A stretch of 64,000 bases of DNA from VFBF01 sp964530695 (GCA_964530695.1 CAZGYQ010000001.1:1-64000), one strand, 5' to 3'; counted from the first letter of the stretch, positions 22,517 to 31,933 are shown. The notes: a model not told the origin generated them from the letters alone. A program made the numbers and translations.

Positions 22517-24720
22517 ACGTCGCACACGCGCTCGCGCCCCCGAAACCGGGATCGCGCGCAGCCATCCCCGGCCTCGCCGCAGGCAGCCGCTTCACGCAGG
22601 CGCTCATGCGCGCCGCTGCGCCCGAGCCGCTCTACTCCACCGCCGAGTGGGCCGAGGCGCGCCGCTTCGTCGCCGAAGAGTCAGGCTCGTCTGCGCCCGG
22701 CAAGTGGTCGAACGCGAAGACGCCGTTCGCGATCGAGATCATGGACTGCCTCGATCCCGAGCATCCGGCACGCACCGTGACGTGCAAGATCGCCTCGCAG
22801 ATCTGCAAGTCCGAGATCGCGCTCAACTGGATCGGCAAGACCGCCGACGTCGACCCCGCGCCGATGATGCTGCTGCTCCCGTCGCTCGACGAGATCGGCA
22901 AGTGGAACGCCACGAAGTGGGAGCCGACGCTCGACGCCACGCCTGCGCTCCGCGGCAAGGTCTTCGACGTCGTCGATCGCTCGCGGCTCGGCTCGACCTC
23001 GTCGTTCAAGCGCTTCCGCGGCGGATTCCTGGTCATCACGACCGCCTCGTCGTCGAAGGGCCTGCAGGCGCGGTCGATCAAGCGCGGCATCGCCGACGAG
23101 ATCTCGGAGTACCCGGAAGACGCCGGCGGCCGCGGCGATCCCATCGACCAGATGATGACGCGCGCGGACGGTCACGCCGACGCGAAGTTCCTGCTCATCT
23201 CGACGCCGTCCGAGACCGGCACGTGCCGCATCACCGCGCGCTACGACGCCTCCGACCGGCGCGAGTTCTACTGCCCCTGCCCGCACTGCGAGAGCTACCA
23301 GACGCTCGACTTCGACCGCCTGCAGCGCGACGACGCCGCGCCCGGCGGCGCGGTCCTGCCGTGCCAGGCGTGCGGCGTGCTGCTCACCGAACTCGACAAG
23401 ACCGACATGCTCGCGCGCGGCGCGTGGGTGCGCCGTCACCCCGACGAGAGTGTCGGCCCCGTCCCGCCGACGTGCTTCGCCCACGAGGATCTCGCCGCGA
23501 TGCGCGCGCGCGCGCCCGCGGGTCGCGATCCGGGCTTCTGGCTCAGCCAGGTCTACTCGCCGTTCAAGCCGTGGGGCGCGCTGCTGCGCGAGGCCGCGGA
23601 GTCCGAGGCGAAGGGCGGCGTCGCGCTCAAGACCTTCCGTCAGCAGAAGCTCGCGCTCGCGTGGGACCCCGCCACCGACGCGCCCGATCACGTCGCGCTC
23701 TTCGAGGCGCGTGGCGCTCACGTCACGCGCGGCGTCGTGCCGGCGTGGGCGTGCATGATCACCGGCGCCTGCGACGTGCAAAACGACCGCCTCGAATGGG
23801 CCGCGTACGCATGGGGCCCCGACAAGGCCGGCGCGCGCTTCGACTGGGGCGTCATCGAGGGCGACACGCTCACCGACGCGCCGTGGGCCGAGCTCGCGCA
23901 GGTCATCTCGCGCCGCTGGCCGGGCGAGGCGACCGTGCCGCTCGGCTTCGACGCCTTCGGCATCGACTCGGGCGGCGGCATGGGCCGCACCGCGAAGGTC
24001 TACGCGTTCGTCAAGCGCTCGTCGGGCCTGCGTGCGCTGAAGGGCGCGTCGAACCCGCGCGCGCTGCCGCTCGTCGAGGGCGGCCAGACGTGGGCCAAGA
24101 ACGCCGCCGGCAAGAAGATCACCGCGCGCGTGTGGCTCGTCGGCGGCCACGAGGTGAAGAAGACCATCTACGACATGCTCCACCGCGGCCTCGATGCGCA
24201 CGCCACCGGCGAGCGCGCGGCGTGGGGGCTCTACTTCACGCAGGACTCCAGCGAGGAGCACTTCAAGCAGCTCACCGCCGAAGTGTACCGCGACAGCCGC
24301 TCCAAGCGCCCCGGCGCGCTCGGCTGGTGGGAAAAGCTGCCGGGCCGTCCCAACGAGCAGCTCGACCTCGCCGTCTACGCCTACGCGCTCGCCTGGTCGA
24401 AGGGCCTCGAACGCTGGGGCGCGACCGAGTGGGCGCAGCTCTTCGCCGCGCGCGCGCTGCCCTCGGGCGATGCGCCGCTCCTAGACCTCGTCGCGCGCGA
24501 TCTCGAGAACGCGCGCGCAGCTCTCGGTCCCCCCTTCGGTCCTCCGTCAGCGTCGGCTGCGCCTCCATCCCTGGGCGAAGCCGACGTCGGGCGCACGCCG
24601 ATCGCATCCGGCGAAGCGGAGGATATGCCGGATGCACCCGCCGCGACACTTGCGCCGAACCCCGGCGCCGTCGTCTCGCGCCTCGCCCGCCTCGCGCGTC
24701 TCAACGGAGTCAAGTCGTGA
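22513..24720 (+). CDS. Terminase large subunit, GpA family
   Basis: The 735-residue packaging ATPase and nuclease. It matches lambda GpA: an early segment V-T-C-K-I-A-S-Q-I-C-K-S-E used as the deviant Walker A region, L-L-L-P-S-L-D-E-I, G-I-A-D-E-I-S-E-Y-P as Walker B, the L-I-S-T-P coupling motif, a C-P-C-P-H-C ... C-Q-A-C zinc site, and a C-terminal nuclease domain. This class cuts cos ends, so the phage probably has cohesive ends. The C-terminal 60 residues are Pro/Ala-rich. GTG start. Confidence 0.95.
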   Translation: MNVAHALAPPKPGSRAAIPGLAAGSRFTQALMRAAAPEPLYSTAEWAEARRFVAEESGSSAPGKWSNAKTPFAIEIMDCLDPEHPARTVTCKIASQICKSEIALNWIGKTADVDPAPMMLLLPSLDEIGKWNATKWEPTLDATPALRGKVFDVVDRSRLGSTSSFKRFRGGFLVITTASSSKGLQARSIKRGIADEISEYPEDAGGRGDPIDQMMTRADGHADAKFLLISTPSETGTCRITARYDASDRREFYCPCPHCESYQTLDFDRLQRDDAAPGGAVLPCQACGVLLTELDKTDMLARGAWVRRHPDESVGPVPPTCFAHEDLAAMRARAPAGRDPGFWLSQVYSPFKPWGALLREAAESEAKGGVALKTFRQQKLALAWDPATDAPDHVALFEARGAHVTRGVVPAWACMITGACDVQNDRLEWAAYAWGPDKAGARFDWGVIEGDTLTDAPWAELAQVISRRWPGEATVPLGFDAFGIDSGGGMGRTAKVYAFVKRSSGLRALKGASNPRALPLVEGGQTWAKNAAGKKITARVWLVGGHEVKKTIYDMLHRGLDAHATGERAAWGLYFTQDSSEEHFKQLTAEVYRDSRSKRPGALGWWEKLPGRPNEQLDLAVYAYALAWSKGLERWGATEWAQLFAARALPSGDAPLLDLVARDLENARAALGPPFGPPSASAAPPSLGEADVGRTPIASGEAEDMPDAPAATLAPNPGAVVSRLARLARLNGVKS

Positions 24721-24926
24721 CCACGCAAGCTGACGTCGACGCGATCAAGCAGGCGCTCGCCGAGCGTCGCGCCGGGCGCCAGGTGACGAAGATCTCCGTC
24801 GCCGGCCGCGCCGTGGAGTACGCCGCGATGACCATCGACGAACTCGAAGGCGCGCTCGCCCGCGCGCAGAGCGAGCTCGCCGGCGTGCCGCGCCGCCGCG
24901 CCCTCAAGATCTACTTCGGCGGATGA
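24717..24926 (+). CDS. gpW-like head-tail joining protein
   Basis: A 69-residue protein with two helices around a short hairpin (A-I-K-Q-A-L-A-E-R-R-A-G, then V-T-K-I-S-V-A-G-R-A-V-E-Y), the gpW fold and length. gpW sits under the portal and allows the connector to be completed. GTG start overlaps the terminase stop (GTGA) and its stop overlaps the portal start (ATGA), the lambda A-W-B order. Confidence 0.88.
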   Translation: MTTQADVDAIKQALAERRAGRQVTKISVAGRAVEYAAMTIDELEGALARAQSELAGVPRRRALKIYFGG

Positions 24927-26536
24927 CAACGATGACGCCCACGACACCTGCCGCGAAGCCGCGCGTGCGCGTGAAGGCCGGCTCCTCGCGCGCGATGACC
25001 TCCTACGACGGCGCGAGCCGCACGTCGCAGCAGATGCGCCTGTGGGCGCCGCAGATCGCCAGCGCCGACGCCGACTTCCTGCTGGAGCGCGACGCCATCG
25101 TCGCCCGCGCGCGCGACCTCGTGCGCAACGACGGCGCGGCGGCCTCGGCGGTGCAGCGCTCCGGCGATCTCATCGTCGGCCATCGCTTCACGCTCGCGGC
25201 GAAGCCCGACGGCGAGGCGCTCGGCATCGATCGCACTGCGTCGCGCGCGCTGGGCCGCGCCATGGAGCGCGAGTTCCGCGCATGGGCCGAAGATCCGCGC
25301 CGCTTCTGCCATCGCCAGCGCAAGCTCAACTTCGCGTCGATGCTCACGCTGATGGCGCGCCAGGTAGCGGGCCCCGAAGGCGAGGCGCTCGGCGTGCTCG
25401 GCTTCCGCGAAGAGAACCTCCTGCGCGGCGCGCGCTACGCGACGTGCCTCGACGTGATCGATCCCGACCGTCTGTCCAACCCGCTTGGCGAGGTCGACAC
25501 CGACACGCTGCGCGCCGGCATCGAGACCGACTTCGACGGCGCGCCCGTCGCCTATCACATCCAGAAGCGCCACCCGCTCGACTGGCCGTTCAACGCAGCG
25601 AGCCTGGAGTGGGAGCGCGTGCCGTACGAGACCGACTGGGGCCGCCCGGTCATCGTGCACTGGTTCGAGCACGAGCGCGCCGCGCAGACCCGCGGCGTCA
25701 CGCGTTTCGCCTCCATCCTGCAGGGCTTCAAGCAGCTCTCCACCTACACCGAGAGCGAGCTGTCGAACGCGGTGCTCAACGCGATGTTCGGCGCGTTCGT
25801 GAAGACGGGCTCGGATGCGGCCGCGATCGCCGCAGCGATCTCCACCGACGACGCGTCGTCGGCGCAGTACCTGCTCGACGAACGCACATCGCTCTACGAA
25901 GAGATGCCGGTCGTGATGAACGGCCTGCGCGTGCCGGTGCTCGCGCCCGGCGACGAGATCCAGATGAACACCGCCGAGCGGTCGACCGGATCTTACGTCG
26001 CGTTCCGCGCGGCCTTCCTGCAGACGATCGCCTCGGCGCTGGGCTTGTCCTACGAGCAGCTCTCGATGGACTTCTCGCGCACGAACTACTCGTCGGCGCG
26101 CGCCGCGCTCAACGAGGTCTGGCGCACGGTGCAGGCGCGTCGCGCCGGGCTCATCGCGTCGTGCGCGGCGCCGCTCTACATGGCCGTTATGGAAGAGGCG
26201 TTCGAGCGCGGCTACATCGCGCCGCCGCCGGGCGCGCCCGCGTTCCACGAACGCCCGGAAGCCTACTGTCGCGCGCTGTGGATCGGCCCCGCGCGCGGCT
26301 CCATCGATCCGACGAAGGACGTGCAGGCGTCGCAGATGGCGATCGACACGTGCATGTCGACGCTGGAGCAGGAATGCGCCGAGCGCGGCGTCGACTACGA
26401 GGATGTGCTCGACCAGCTCGGCTACGAGGCCGAGCAGCGCGCCGCGCGCGGCATCGCTGCGACCCCTGCCGCGATCTACGGCGTCGTCCCGCCGTCCGAC
26501 ATCCCGCAACCGCCGGCCGTTCCGGCGAACCCGTAG
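24923..26536 (+). CDS. Phage portal protein (lambda gpB family)
   Basis: A 537-residue portal that forms the ring through which DNA enters and leaves the capsid. It matches the lambda-type family: S-S-R-A-M-T-S-Y-D-G-A near the start, L-V-R-N-D-G-A-A-A-S-A-V-Q, the D-V-I-D-P-D-R-L-S-N segment, and the F-S-R-T-N-Y-S-S-A-R-A motif near residue 390. The tail is Pro-rich. It follows gpW with a four-base overlap. Confidence 0.95.
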   Translation: MTTMTPTTPAAKPRVRVKAGSSRAMTSYDGASRTSQQMRLWAPQIASADADFLLERDAIVARARDLVRNDGAAASAVQRSGDLIVGHRFTLAAKPDGEALGIDRTASRALGRAMEREFRAWAEDPRRFCHRQRKLNFASMLTLMARQVAGPEGEALGVLGFREENLLRGARYATCLDVIDPDRLSNPLGEVDTDTLRAGIETDFDGAPVAYHIQKRHPLDWPFNAASLEWERVPYETDWGRPVIVHWFEHERAAQTRGVTRFASILQGFKQLSTYTESELSNAVLNAMFGAFVKTGSDAAAIAAAISTDDASSAQYLLDERTSLYEEMPVVMNGLRVPVLAPGDEIQMNTAERSTGSYVAFRAAFLQTIASALGLSYEQLSMDFSRTNYSSARAALNEVWRTVQARRAGLIASCAAPLYMAVMEEAFERGYIAPPPGAPAFHERPEAYCRALWIGPARGSIDPTKDVQASQMAIDTCMSTLEQECAERGVDYEDVLDQLGYEAEQRAARGIAATPAAIYGVVPPSDIPQPPAVPANP

Positions 26537-26547
26537 GGCTGCATCAC

Positions 26548-28233
26548 ATGCCGATGAAGACCATCGCCCGCTACGCGGGCCGCCCGCTGCTGATGACGGC
26601 GTCGGGCGCCGACACGCTCGCGCGCCGCGCCATGGCGCTCGACGCACACGTGATGACGCGCCCGCGCTCCTGGATCGCCAATCCGCTCGGCGCGCTTGCC
26701 CGTGTCGGCAAGGCCGACCCTGAAAGCGACATGATCGTCGAGCCGCTGATCAAGCCCGCGAAGCCGCAGGGCTACGCGCCGCGCTACGCCAGCGCGCCGA
26801 GCGCCGAGGGCCTCGGCTACGCGATCTGCGACGGCATCGCCTGCATGAACGTCACCGGCCCGCTCATGGACCGCGGCTTCGAGGCGTGCGGCGAGGTCTT
26901 CTGGGGCTACGACCTCATCAACGACGCCGTGCGCGAGGCGATGGCCGACGCGAGCGTCGGCGGCGTCTTCATCCGCATGGAGAGCCCCGGCGGCGTGGTC
27001 GCCGCAGGCCTCGAGGAGACCGCGCGCACGATGCGCGAGCTGCGCGAGGCGTCGGGCCCGTCCGGCAAGCCGATCTGGGTCTACGCCGACATGGCGGCCT
27101 CGGCCGCCTACTGGATCGCCGCCCAGGCGGATCGCATCGTCGCCTCGCCCGTCAGCCTCGTCGGCTCCATCGGCGCGGTGATCGTCCACTACGACACGTC
27201 CGCCGCGAACGCCGCGCACGGCGTCAAGGTCACCGGCATCCAGTTCGGCGCGAAGAAGACGGACGGCGCGGAGTGGAAGCCGCTCGACGAAGCCGCGCGC
27301 GCCGACCTGCAGGCCGAGATCGATCAATGCGGTCGCCGCTTCGTCGCCGACGTGGCGCGCGGACGTCCGCTGATGAGCGCCGACGCCTCCATCGACACGC
27401 AGGCCGCGATCTACATGGCGCTGCATGACGAGCCGCAGCGATCGGGCATCGCCATCGGCCTCGTCGACGCGATCGCCACCGAACGCAACGCCTTCGCTCA
27501 GCTCAAGGCGCACGTCGCCAAGCGCACCGTGGCCCCCGTGGTCGCGGCCGCACCCGTCACGTCTCCCGTCCGCGCGCCGGCGCACGGGAAGACGACCACC
27601 CTCCCCGGCGCATCAGCACAGGAGCCCGCCATGCGGCGCAACCACAAGGCCATGTCGCGGGTGACTGCGATGACCCCCGACGAGAAAGTCGCCAAGATCG
27701 AGGAGATCATCGGCAACGGCGATCTCGCCCCGGAAGACAAGCTCACGCTCATCGACGGCGTGATGGAGGAAGGCGAGACCGCCGAGACGGAAGCAGCGGA
27801 AGGCGAGACGCCGGAGACGACCGACGCCGCCGCGGAAGGCGAGGAGGTCGCCCCGACCGATCCCGAGGAAGAGAAGCCCGCGCCGGCCGCCAAGTCGAAG
27901 GCCGAAGGCGAGGAAGTCCCTTCGCCCGAGGAAGAGCCCCAGAAAGAACCTGCGGACCCCGTCGCCAAGGCGAAGGCGATCCTCGACCTGCCGGAAGCGA
28001 AGGGTCGCGAAGGCCTCGCCAAGGAGCTCGCCTTCAGCGGTCTCACCGTGAAGGCCGCGCGCGCCGCGCTGAAGGCGGCGCCGGTCGCAACGGCGAGCCG
28101 TCTCGCTTCTGTGCCCGACCCGAAGCTCGGGACCGGCGCGAGCGCGCCGCGCAAGCCGCAGACCGACGACGAGAAGGCCGCGGCCTTCATCGCCGCATCG
28201 CACGCGGCCGCCACCGGCAAGAAGGTCGCGTAA
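26548..28233 (+). CDS. Capsid maturation protease (S49) fused to scaffold
   Basis: A 561-residue protein. The N-terminal half is an S49/SppA-like protease like lambda gpC, with Ser185 in D-M-A-A-S-A-A-Y-W as the nucleophile and Lys236/237 as the likely base. The C-terminal 200 residues are acidic, low in complexity and then helical, like lambda Nu3 scaffold. An internal start at 27631 with its own ribosome-binding site would make the scaffold alone. The protease removes the scaffold during head maturation. Confidence 0.93.
   Translation: MPMKTIARYAGRPLLMTASGADTLARRAMALDAHVMTRPRSWIANPLGALARVGKADPESDMIVEPLIKPAKPQGYAPRYASAPSAEGLGYAICDGIACMNVTGPLMDRGFEACGEVFWGYDLINDAVREAMADASVGGVFIRMESPGGVVAAGLEETARTMRELREASGPSGKPIWVYADMAASAAYWIAAQADRIVASPVSLVGSIGAVIVHYDTSAANAAHGVKVTGIQFGAKKTDGAEWKPLDEAARADLQAEIDQCGRRFVADVARGRPLMSADASIDTQAAIYMALHDEPQRSGIAIGLVDAIATERNAFAQLKAHVAKRTVAPVVAAAPVTSPVRAPAHGKTTTLPGASAQEPAMRRNHKAMSRVTAMTPDEKVAKIEEIIGNGDLAPEDKLTLIDGVMEEGETAETEAAEGETPETTDAAAEGEEVAPTDPEEEKPAPAAKSKAEGEEVPSPEEEPQKEPADPVAKAKAILDLPEAKGREGLAKELAFSGLTVKAARAALKAAPVATASRLASVPDPKLGTGASAPRKPQTDDEKAAAFIAASHAAATGKKVA
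27631..28233 (+). CDS. Nested scaffold protein (Nu3-like), internal start
   Basis: In the same frame as the protease gene, ATG at 27631 (residue 362) is preceded by AGGAG at 27620-27624 with six bases between. The 200-residue product begins MRRNHKAMSRV and is very Glu/Pro/Ala-rich up to a helical C-terminus. Lambda makes Nu3 in exactly this way from within gene C. Expression is inferred from the start signals and the lambda parallel. Confidence 0.75.
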   Translation: MRRNHKAMSRVTAMTPDEKVAKIEEIIGNGDLAPEDKLTLIDGVMEEGETAETEAAEGETPETTDAAAEGEEVAPTDPEEEKPAPAAKSKAEGEEVPSPEEEPQKEPADPVAKAKAILDLPEAKGREGLAKELAFSGLTVKAARAALKAAPVATASRLASVPDPKLGTGASAPRKPQTDDEKAAAFIAASHAAATGKKVA

Positions 28234-28304
28234 GCGGCGCCTCACGCACCCTCAGCGCCGTCGTCTGACGCGCGCCTCATCACACTTCACGGAGTCACAT
28301 CGTC

Positions 28305-28676
28305 ATGGTTGGAAAAACCTCTGAAGCCGTCTTCGATCCGAACGGCCTTCTGCTGCCGCAGATGGCCGAGGCATTCGGCGAAGCCGTCACTATCATCAGC
28401 GGCCAGAACCTCGCGGCCGGCGCGCTGCTCGGCCAGATCACCGCGAGCGGCAAGTACACGCTGTCGCTCTCGGCCGCGGCCGACGGCTCGCAGACGCCGG
28501 TCGCCGTGCTGCCGGAAGCTGTCGACGCCTCCGGCGGCGACAAGTCCGCCTTCGTCTTCTACACGGGCTTCTTCCGTGAATCGAAGATGGTGTTCGGCGC
28601 CGGCATCACCGCCGCGCTCTTCCGCCGGACGCTCGCGCAGCGCGGCATCTTCGTCGTGCCCGCGCAGCCCGCATAA
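28305..28676 (+). CDS. Head decoration protein (gpD family)
   Basis: A 123-residue trimeric capsid-stabilising protein that binds the expanded head. Family features include the V-F-D-P-N-G start region, G-Q-N-L-A-A-G-A-L-L-G near residue 35, and the late L-A-Q-R-G-I-F-V C-terminal strand. It lies between scaffold/protease and major capsid protein, as D does in lambda. Confidence 0.9.
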   Translation: MVGKTSEAVFDPNGLLLPQMAEAFGEAVTIISGQNLAAGALLGQITASGKYTLSLSAAADGSQTPVAVLPEAVDASGGDKSAFVFYTGFFRESKMVFGAGITAALFRRTLAQRGIFVVPAQPA

Positions 28677-28747
28677 CGGCTGACGCCCCCACCGCCTGAA
28701 CACAGCCGTCGCCGCAAGCGACAGCCCTCTCACACCCGGAGACCACA

Positions 28748-29785
28748 ATGGACATCTACACCACCGGCGCCATCGCCGCGACGATCCGCGCGATCGTCGA
28801 GCCGAAGCCGTTCCTGCTCGAGACGTTCTTCCGCAACGTGATCACGTCGCAGACCGAGGAGATCCTCTTCGACGTCGAGATCAAGCGACGCCGCGTCGCG
28901 CCGTTCGTCGCGCCGCACGTGCCCGGCAAGCTCGTCGCCTCGCCCGGCTACCGCACCGACCGCTTCACGCCGGCGATGATCAAGGATCTGCGCCAGCCCG
29001 ACATCAACCGCCCGCTGAAGCGCGCGATCGGCGAGCAGGTCGGCGGCGCGCCGGCGATGACGCCGCTCATGCGCGAAGCGGCGATCCTGAAGGAAGAGCT
29101 GACCGACCAGAAAACGCTCAACACGCGGCGTCTCGAGCTGATGGCCGCCGACGCGCTGGACGACGGCATTCTCACGGTGACCGGCGAAGGCTATCCGGCC
29201 GTGAACGTCGACTTCACGCGCCCAGGCGGCCACACGGTGACGCTCGCGGGCGCGGCGCGCTGGGGTCAGGCCGGCATCAGTCCGGTCGCCAACCTCATCA
29301 CCTGGCGCCAGACGTTCCTGCAGAACTCGGGCCTTCCCGCGACCGACATCGTCATGACGCCGGACGCGTGGGCGGCGCTCGTCGCCGATCCGCTCTTCAA
29401 GACGGCCGTCGACACGACGCTGCGCGGGACCGCGGCGCAAGCCAACTTCATCCCCGAAGCGACCGAGGGCGGTGAGCTGGTCGGCTACCTCAACACCACC
29501 ACGCGCCTGTGGACGTACATGAACTGGTACGTCGATCCGGCCGACGACACCGAGAAGTCGGTGCTCGCCGCGGGCACGGTGCTGATGGGCAACAACTCAC
29601 CGGACGGCTCGCAGACGCGCGCCTTCGGCGCGATCCCCGATGCCGAGCTCGGTTATCCGAGCGTCGACTTCGCGGCGAAGTCGTGGGTCGAGAAGAACCC
29701 CGGCCAGCGTCAGCTGCTCGCCATGTCGGCGCCGCTGATGGTGCTCTCGCGCCCGGCGGCCACGTTCCGCGCGCGCGTCCTGTAA
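28748..29785 (+). CDS. Major capsid protein (gpE family)
   Basis: The 345-residue shell protein. It matches the lambda E family: M-D-I-Y-T-T at the start, P-F-L-L-E-T-F-F, I-L-F-D-V-E-I-K-R-R-R-V-A-P-F-V, R-T-D-R-F-T-P, and late A-F-G-A-I-P-D-A and V-E-K-N-P-G-Q-R-Q-L motifs. Ribosome-binding site GGAGA precedes the ATG. It would assemble with the scaffold and then be capped by the D-like protein. Confidence 0.95.
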   Translation: MDIYTTGAIAATIRAIVEPKPFLLETFFRNVITSQTEEILFDVEIKRRRVAPFVAPHVPGKLVASPGYRTDRFTPAMIKDLRQPDINRPLKRAIGEQVGGAPAMTPLMREAAILKEELTDQKTLNTRRLELMAADALDDGILTVTGEGYPAVNVDFTRPGGHTVTLAGAARWGQAGISPVANLITWRQTFLQNSGLPATDIVMTPDAWAALVADPLFKTAVDTTLRGTAAQANFIPEATEGGELVGYLNTTTRLWTYMNWYVDPADDTEKSVLAAGTVLMGNNSPDGSQTRAFGAIPDAELGYPSVDFAAKSWVEKNPGQRQLLAMSAPLMVLSRPAATFRARVL

Positions 29786-29877
29786 CCACGGAGCGAACCT
29801 CCAGCCTGACTGCGCCGCGTTCCTCACGGGATGCGGCGCAGGCTTCTTGAACGCACACCCAATCGGAGATCGAACGC

Positions 29878-30159
29878 ATGCCTCCCGAACCTGCAGCCCC
29901 GCTCATCGCGTCCCCACCCCCGCCTGCGTCGAAGGCGCGGGGACCGACAGCGTACACCGTCGTGCGCGGCACGATCGTGCATTGCACGCTGCTTGAAGAT
30001 GAAGTGCGCGACAAGGATGGCGTCGTCACGAAGGCGGCAGTGCTGTCGCCGCTCGTCGTGGCGAAGGCTGCTGAGAACGACCAACCCGCCGATACGATCC
30101 AGCTCAACGCGGAGGAAGCAGCTCCGCTTCTCGCCTCAGGCCAGATCGCGCCGCTCTGA
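29878..30159 (+). CDS. Head protein in gpFI position (93 aa)
   Basis: A 93-residue protein with a Pro/Ala-rich N-terminus and a beta-rich body (YTVVRGTIVHC, then a short loop and LSPLVVAKAAE). No family was recognised with certainty, but it occupies the lambda FI position between the major capsid and the FII-like joining protein, so a DNA-packaging or head-completion role is likely. Confidence 0.65.
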   Translation: MPPEPAAPLIASPPPPASKARGPTAYTVVRGTIVHCTLLEDEVRDKDGVVTKAAVLSPLVVAKAAENDQPADTIQLNAEEAAPLLASGQIAPL

Positions 30160-30488
30160 TGGCCGACTTCGACGCCGAGACCGCGCGCCTCACGGCCGCG
30201 ACCTTCGCGCATCTCGGCCTTGCCGCGACGTACACACCCGCCGGCGGCGGCGCGGCGGTCGCGTGTCGCGTCATCGTGCGCAGCGTCGATGTCCTCGCGG
30301 GCATCGACGTGGCGCGCGCGGTCACGCCCGACGCCACCATCGAGGCGGCGGTCGCGGCGATCCCCGACGCGCCGCTGCGGGGCGCGCGCTTCACGGTCGG
30401 CGCCGAGACCTTCCGCGCCGTCGATGTCGCGCGCCGTCGCGAGGACGACCGCCAGGTGTGGACCGTCGACGTCGTGCTGGACGCCTGA
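30159..30488 (+). CDS. Head-tail joining protein (gpFII-like)
   Basis: A 109-residue protein. Strand-rich segments (A-T-Y-T-P-A-G-G-G, C-R-V-I-V-R-S-V-D-V, then F-T-V-G-A-E-T-F-R-A-V-D-V, W-T-V-D-V-V-L) fit the FII/head-completion fold. Its ATG uses the last base of the preceding stop. FII caps the connector so tails can attach. Assignment is from fold-like pattern and position. Confidence 0.75.
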   Translation: MADFDAETARLTAATFAHLGLAATYTPAGGGAAVACRVIVRSVDVLAGIDVARAVTPDATIEAAVAAIPDAPLRGARFTVGAETFRAVDVARRREDDRQVWTVDVVLDA

Positions 30489-30504
30489 AGCAGATCCCGC
30501 ACGC

Positions 30505-31242
30505 ATGAACTTCGAACTCAAGCAACTCGGCAGCCTCCAGCGCGAGGCCGAGAACGCGCGCGTCGACTTCTCGGCGGCGATGTGGGTCGCCACGAGCGAC
30601 GTCTCGAAGGTGCTGCAGCGCCTGCAACGCCAGGACCTCGAACGCTCCGGCATCGCGCGCGCGCCGCAGATGGGCAAGACCTGGCGTTCGGTGGTCAAGC
30701 CGAAGGCCGCGAAGATGCTCGCCGCCGGCCAGACGCCGCAGGCCTACGTCTTCAACCGCAGCCCGGTCTTCGGCCGCTACTTCGAGGACGGCGGCGTCGC
30801 GCGCCCTCGCCGCGCGAAGGCGCTGCTCATCCCGGTGGGTCGCGCGCGCAAGATCAAGCTGCCGGTCGGCAAGTCGCGCGCGTCGCTGCGCGAGGCCGCG
30901 GAGGCGAAGTTCGGCAAGCTCACGCCGATCAAGGTCAAGGGCGGCCGCCTCATCCTCGCGCTCGTCTCCAAGACGAAGGCCGGCAAGGACCGCATCGAGC
31001 CGATGTTCATCCTCGCGCCGCAGGCGCGGGTGCCGAAGCTCGTCACGCCCGAGAAGATCTACGACCGCTTCGTCGCGCGCACGGACCGCATCTGGGTGAG
31101 CCTCGTCGAGAGCCGCTTCAACGAACTCGCGGCCAAGCGCGAGGACGGCACGCAGATCACCACGCGCCGCGACATCGCCGAGGCGCGCACGGATCTCAGC
31201 GGCATGACCGTCGCTGCAGCCGCCCAGGGGCTTGCACGATGA
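30505..31242 (+). CDS. Minor tail protein in gpZ position (DUF6441-like)
   Basis: A 245-residue basic protein, helical at both ends, with a G-K-T-W-R-S-V-V-K-P segment and Y-V-F-N-R-S-P-V-F-G-R-Y-F-E. It resembles the DUF6441 family of phage proteins found between head-joining and tail-terminator genes. This is the gpZ position in lambda. It overlaps the next gene by four bases (ATGA). A tail-completion or connector role is inferred. Confidence 0.75.
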   Translation: MNFELKQLGSLQREAENARVDFSAAMWVATSDVSKVLQRLQRQDLERSGIARAPQMGKTWRSVVKPKAAKMLAAGQTPQAYVFNRSPVFGRYFEDGGVARPRRAKALLIPVGRARKIKLPVGKSRASLREAAEAKFGKLTPIKVKGGRLILALVSKTKAGKDRIEPMFILAPQARVPKLVTPEKIYDRFVARTDRIWVSLVESRFNELAAKREDGTQITTRRDIAEARTDLSGMTVAAAAQGLAR

Positions 31243-31694
31243 CCACGCCGCGCCACGTCGCCGCGCTCGATGCGCTGGCGCTCACGCTCGCGACCGCGCT
31301 CGGCCTCGACGCCGTCACCCGCGACACCGCCTTCGCGCAGCCGACCGCCGACAAGGGCGGCGGCGTGGCGCTGATGGTCACGCTGCCGAACGGGCGCTCC
31401 GACGTGCTCGACGTGCTGCTGGGCGCCGCGCGCCCCTACGAGGTGCAGCACGCCACGCGCATCATCGTCGGCGCGGTCGGCGGCGACGCCGAAGCGCGCC
31501 GCGCCGTGATCCAGACCGCGATCCACACGATCGCCACGCACGTGGAGGCCGACCGCTCGCTCGGCGGCCTCGTCGACGACGCCGCGATCTCGGCCGGCGA
31601 CTGGCAGGAGGTCGCCGAGGACGCAGGCCCCGGCGTCGCCGGCGAAGCGCTGGACCTCACCCTGCTGCTCGAGAGCGAGACGGCTCTCGGCTGA
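31239..31694 (+). CDS. Tail terminator / minor tail protein U-like (151 aa)
   Basis: A 151-residue protein with helix, strand and long-helix pattern like gpU, including P-Y-E-V-Q-H-A-T-R-I-I-V-G-A-V-G-G-D and A-I-H-T-I-A-T-H-V-E-A-D. gpU stops tail-tube growth and joins the tail to the head. It starts in the stop of the gpZ-position gene and is two genes before the major tail protein, matching lambda order. Confidence 0.78.
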   Translation: MTTPRHVAALDALALTLATALGLDAVTRDTAFAQPTADKGGGVALMVTLPNGRSDVLDVLLGAARPYEVQHATRIIVGAVGGDAEARRAVIQTAIHTIATHVEADRSLGGLVDDAAISAGDWQEVAEDAGPGVAGEALDLTLLLESETALG

Positions 31695-31711
31695 CCCTCA
31701 TGGAGACCCTA

Positions 31712-31933
31712 ATGCCCGACATCGACAACGCCGCCCCGAAGCCTGAGCCGAAGCCGACGCCTGCGCCGAAGCGCCTCGTCGCGCTCGCCTACATCAGCCG
31801 CGTCAACGGCGAGCAGATCGCGCACGGCGCAGTCTTCGCGCCGCGCGACGGCGCCGACGCCGCCGACCTCATCAAGCAGGGCGTCGCGCGCGAAGCCACG
31901 GCGCGCGATCTCGCCATCGCCGGCCTCGCCTGA
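31712..31933 (+). CDS. Small phage tail-region protein (73 aa)
   Basis: A 73-residue protein with a Pro/Lys-rich N-terminus and a short body (L-V-A-L-A-Y-I-S-R-V-N-G-E-Q-I-A-H-G). ATG at 31712 is chosen because GGAGA lies eight bases before it; an ATG at 31700 also is in frame. The body resembles small proteins that other phages carry in front of the tail-tube gene. Function unknown. Confidence 0.6.
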   Translation: MPDIDNAAPKPEPKPTPAPKRLVALAYISRVNGEQIAHGAVFAPRDGADAADLIKQGVAREATARDLAIAGLA

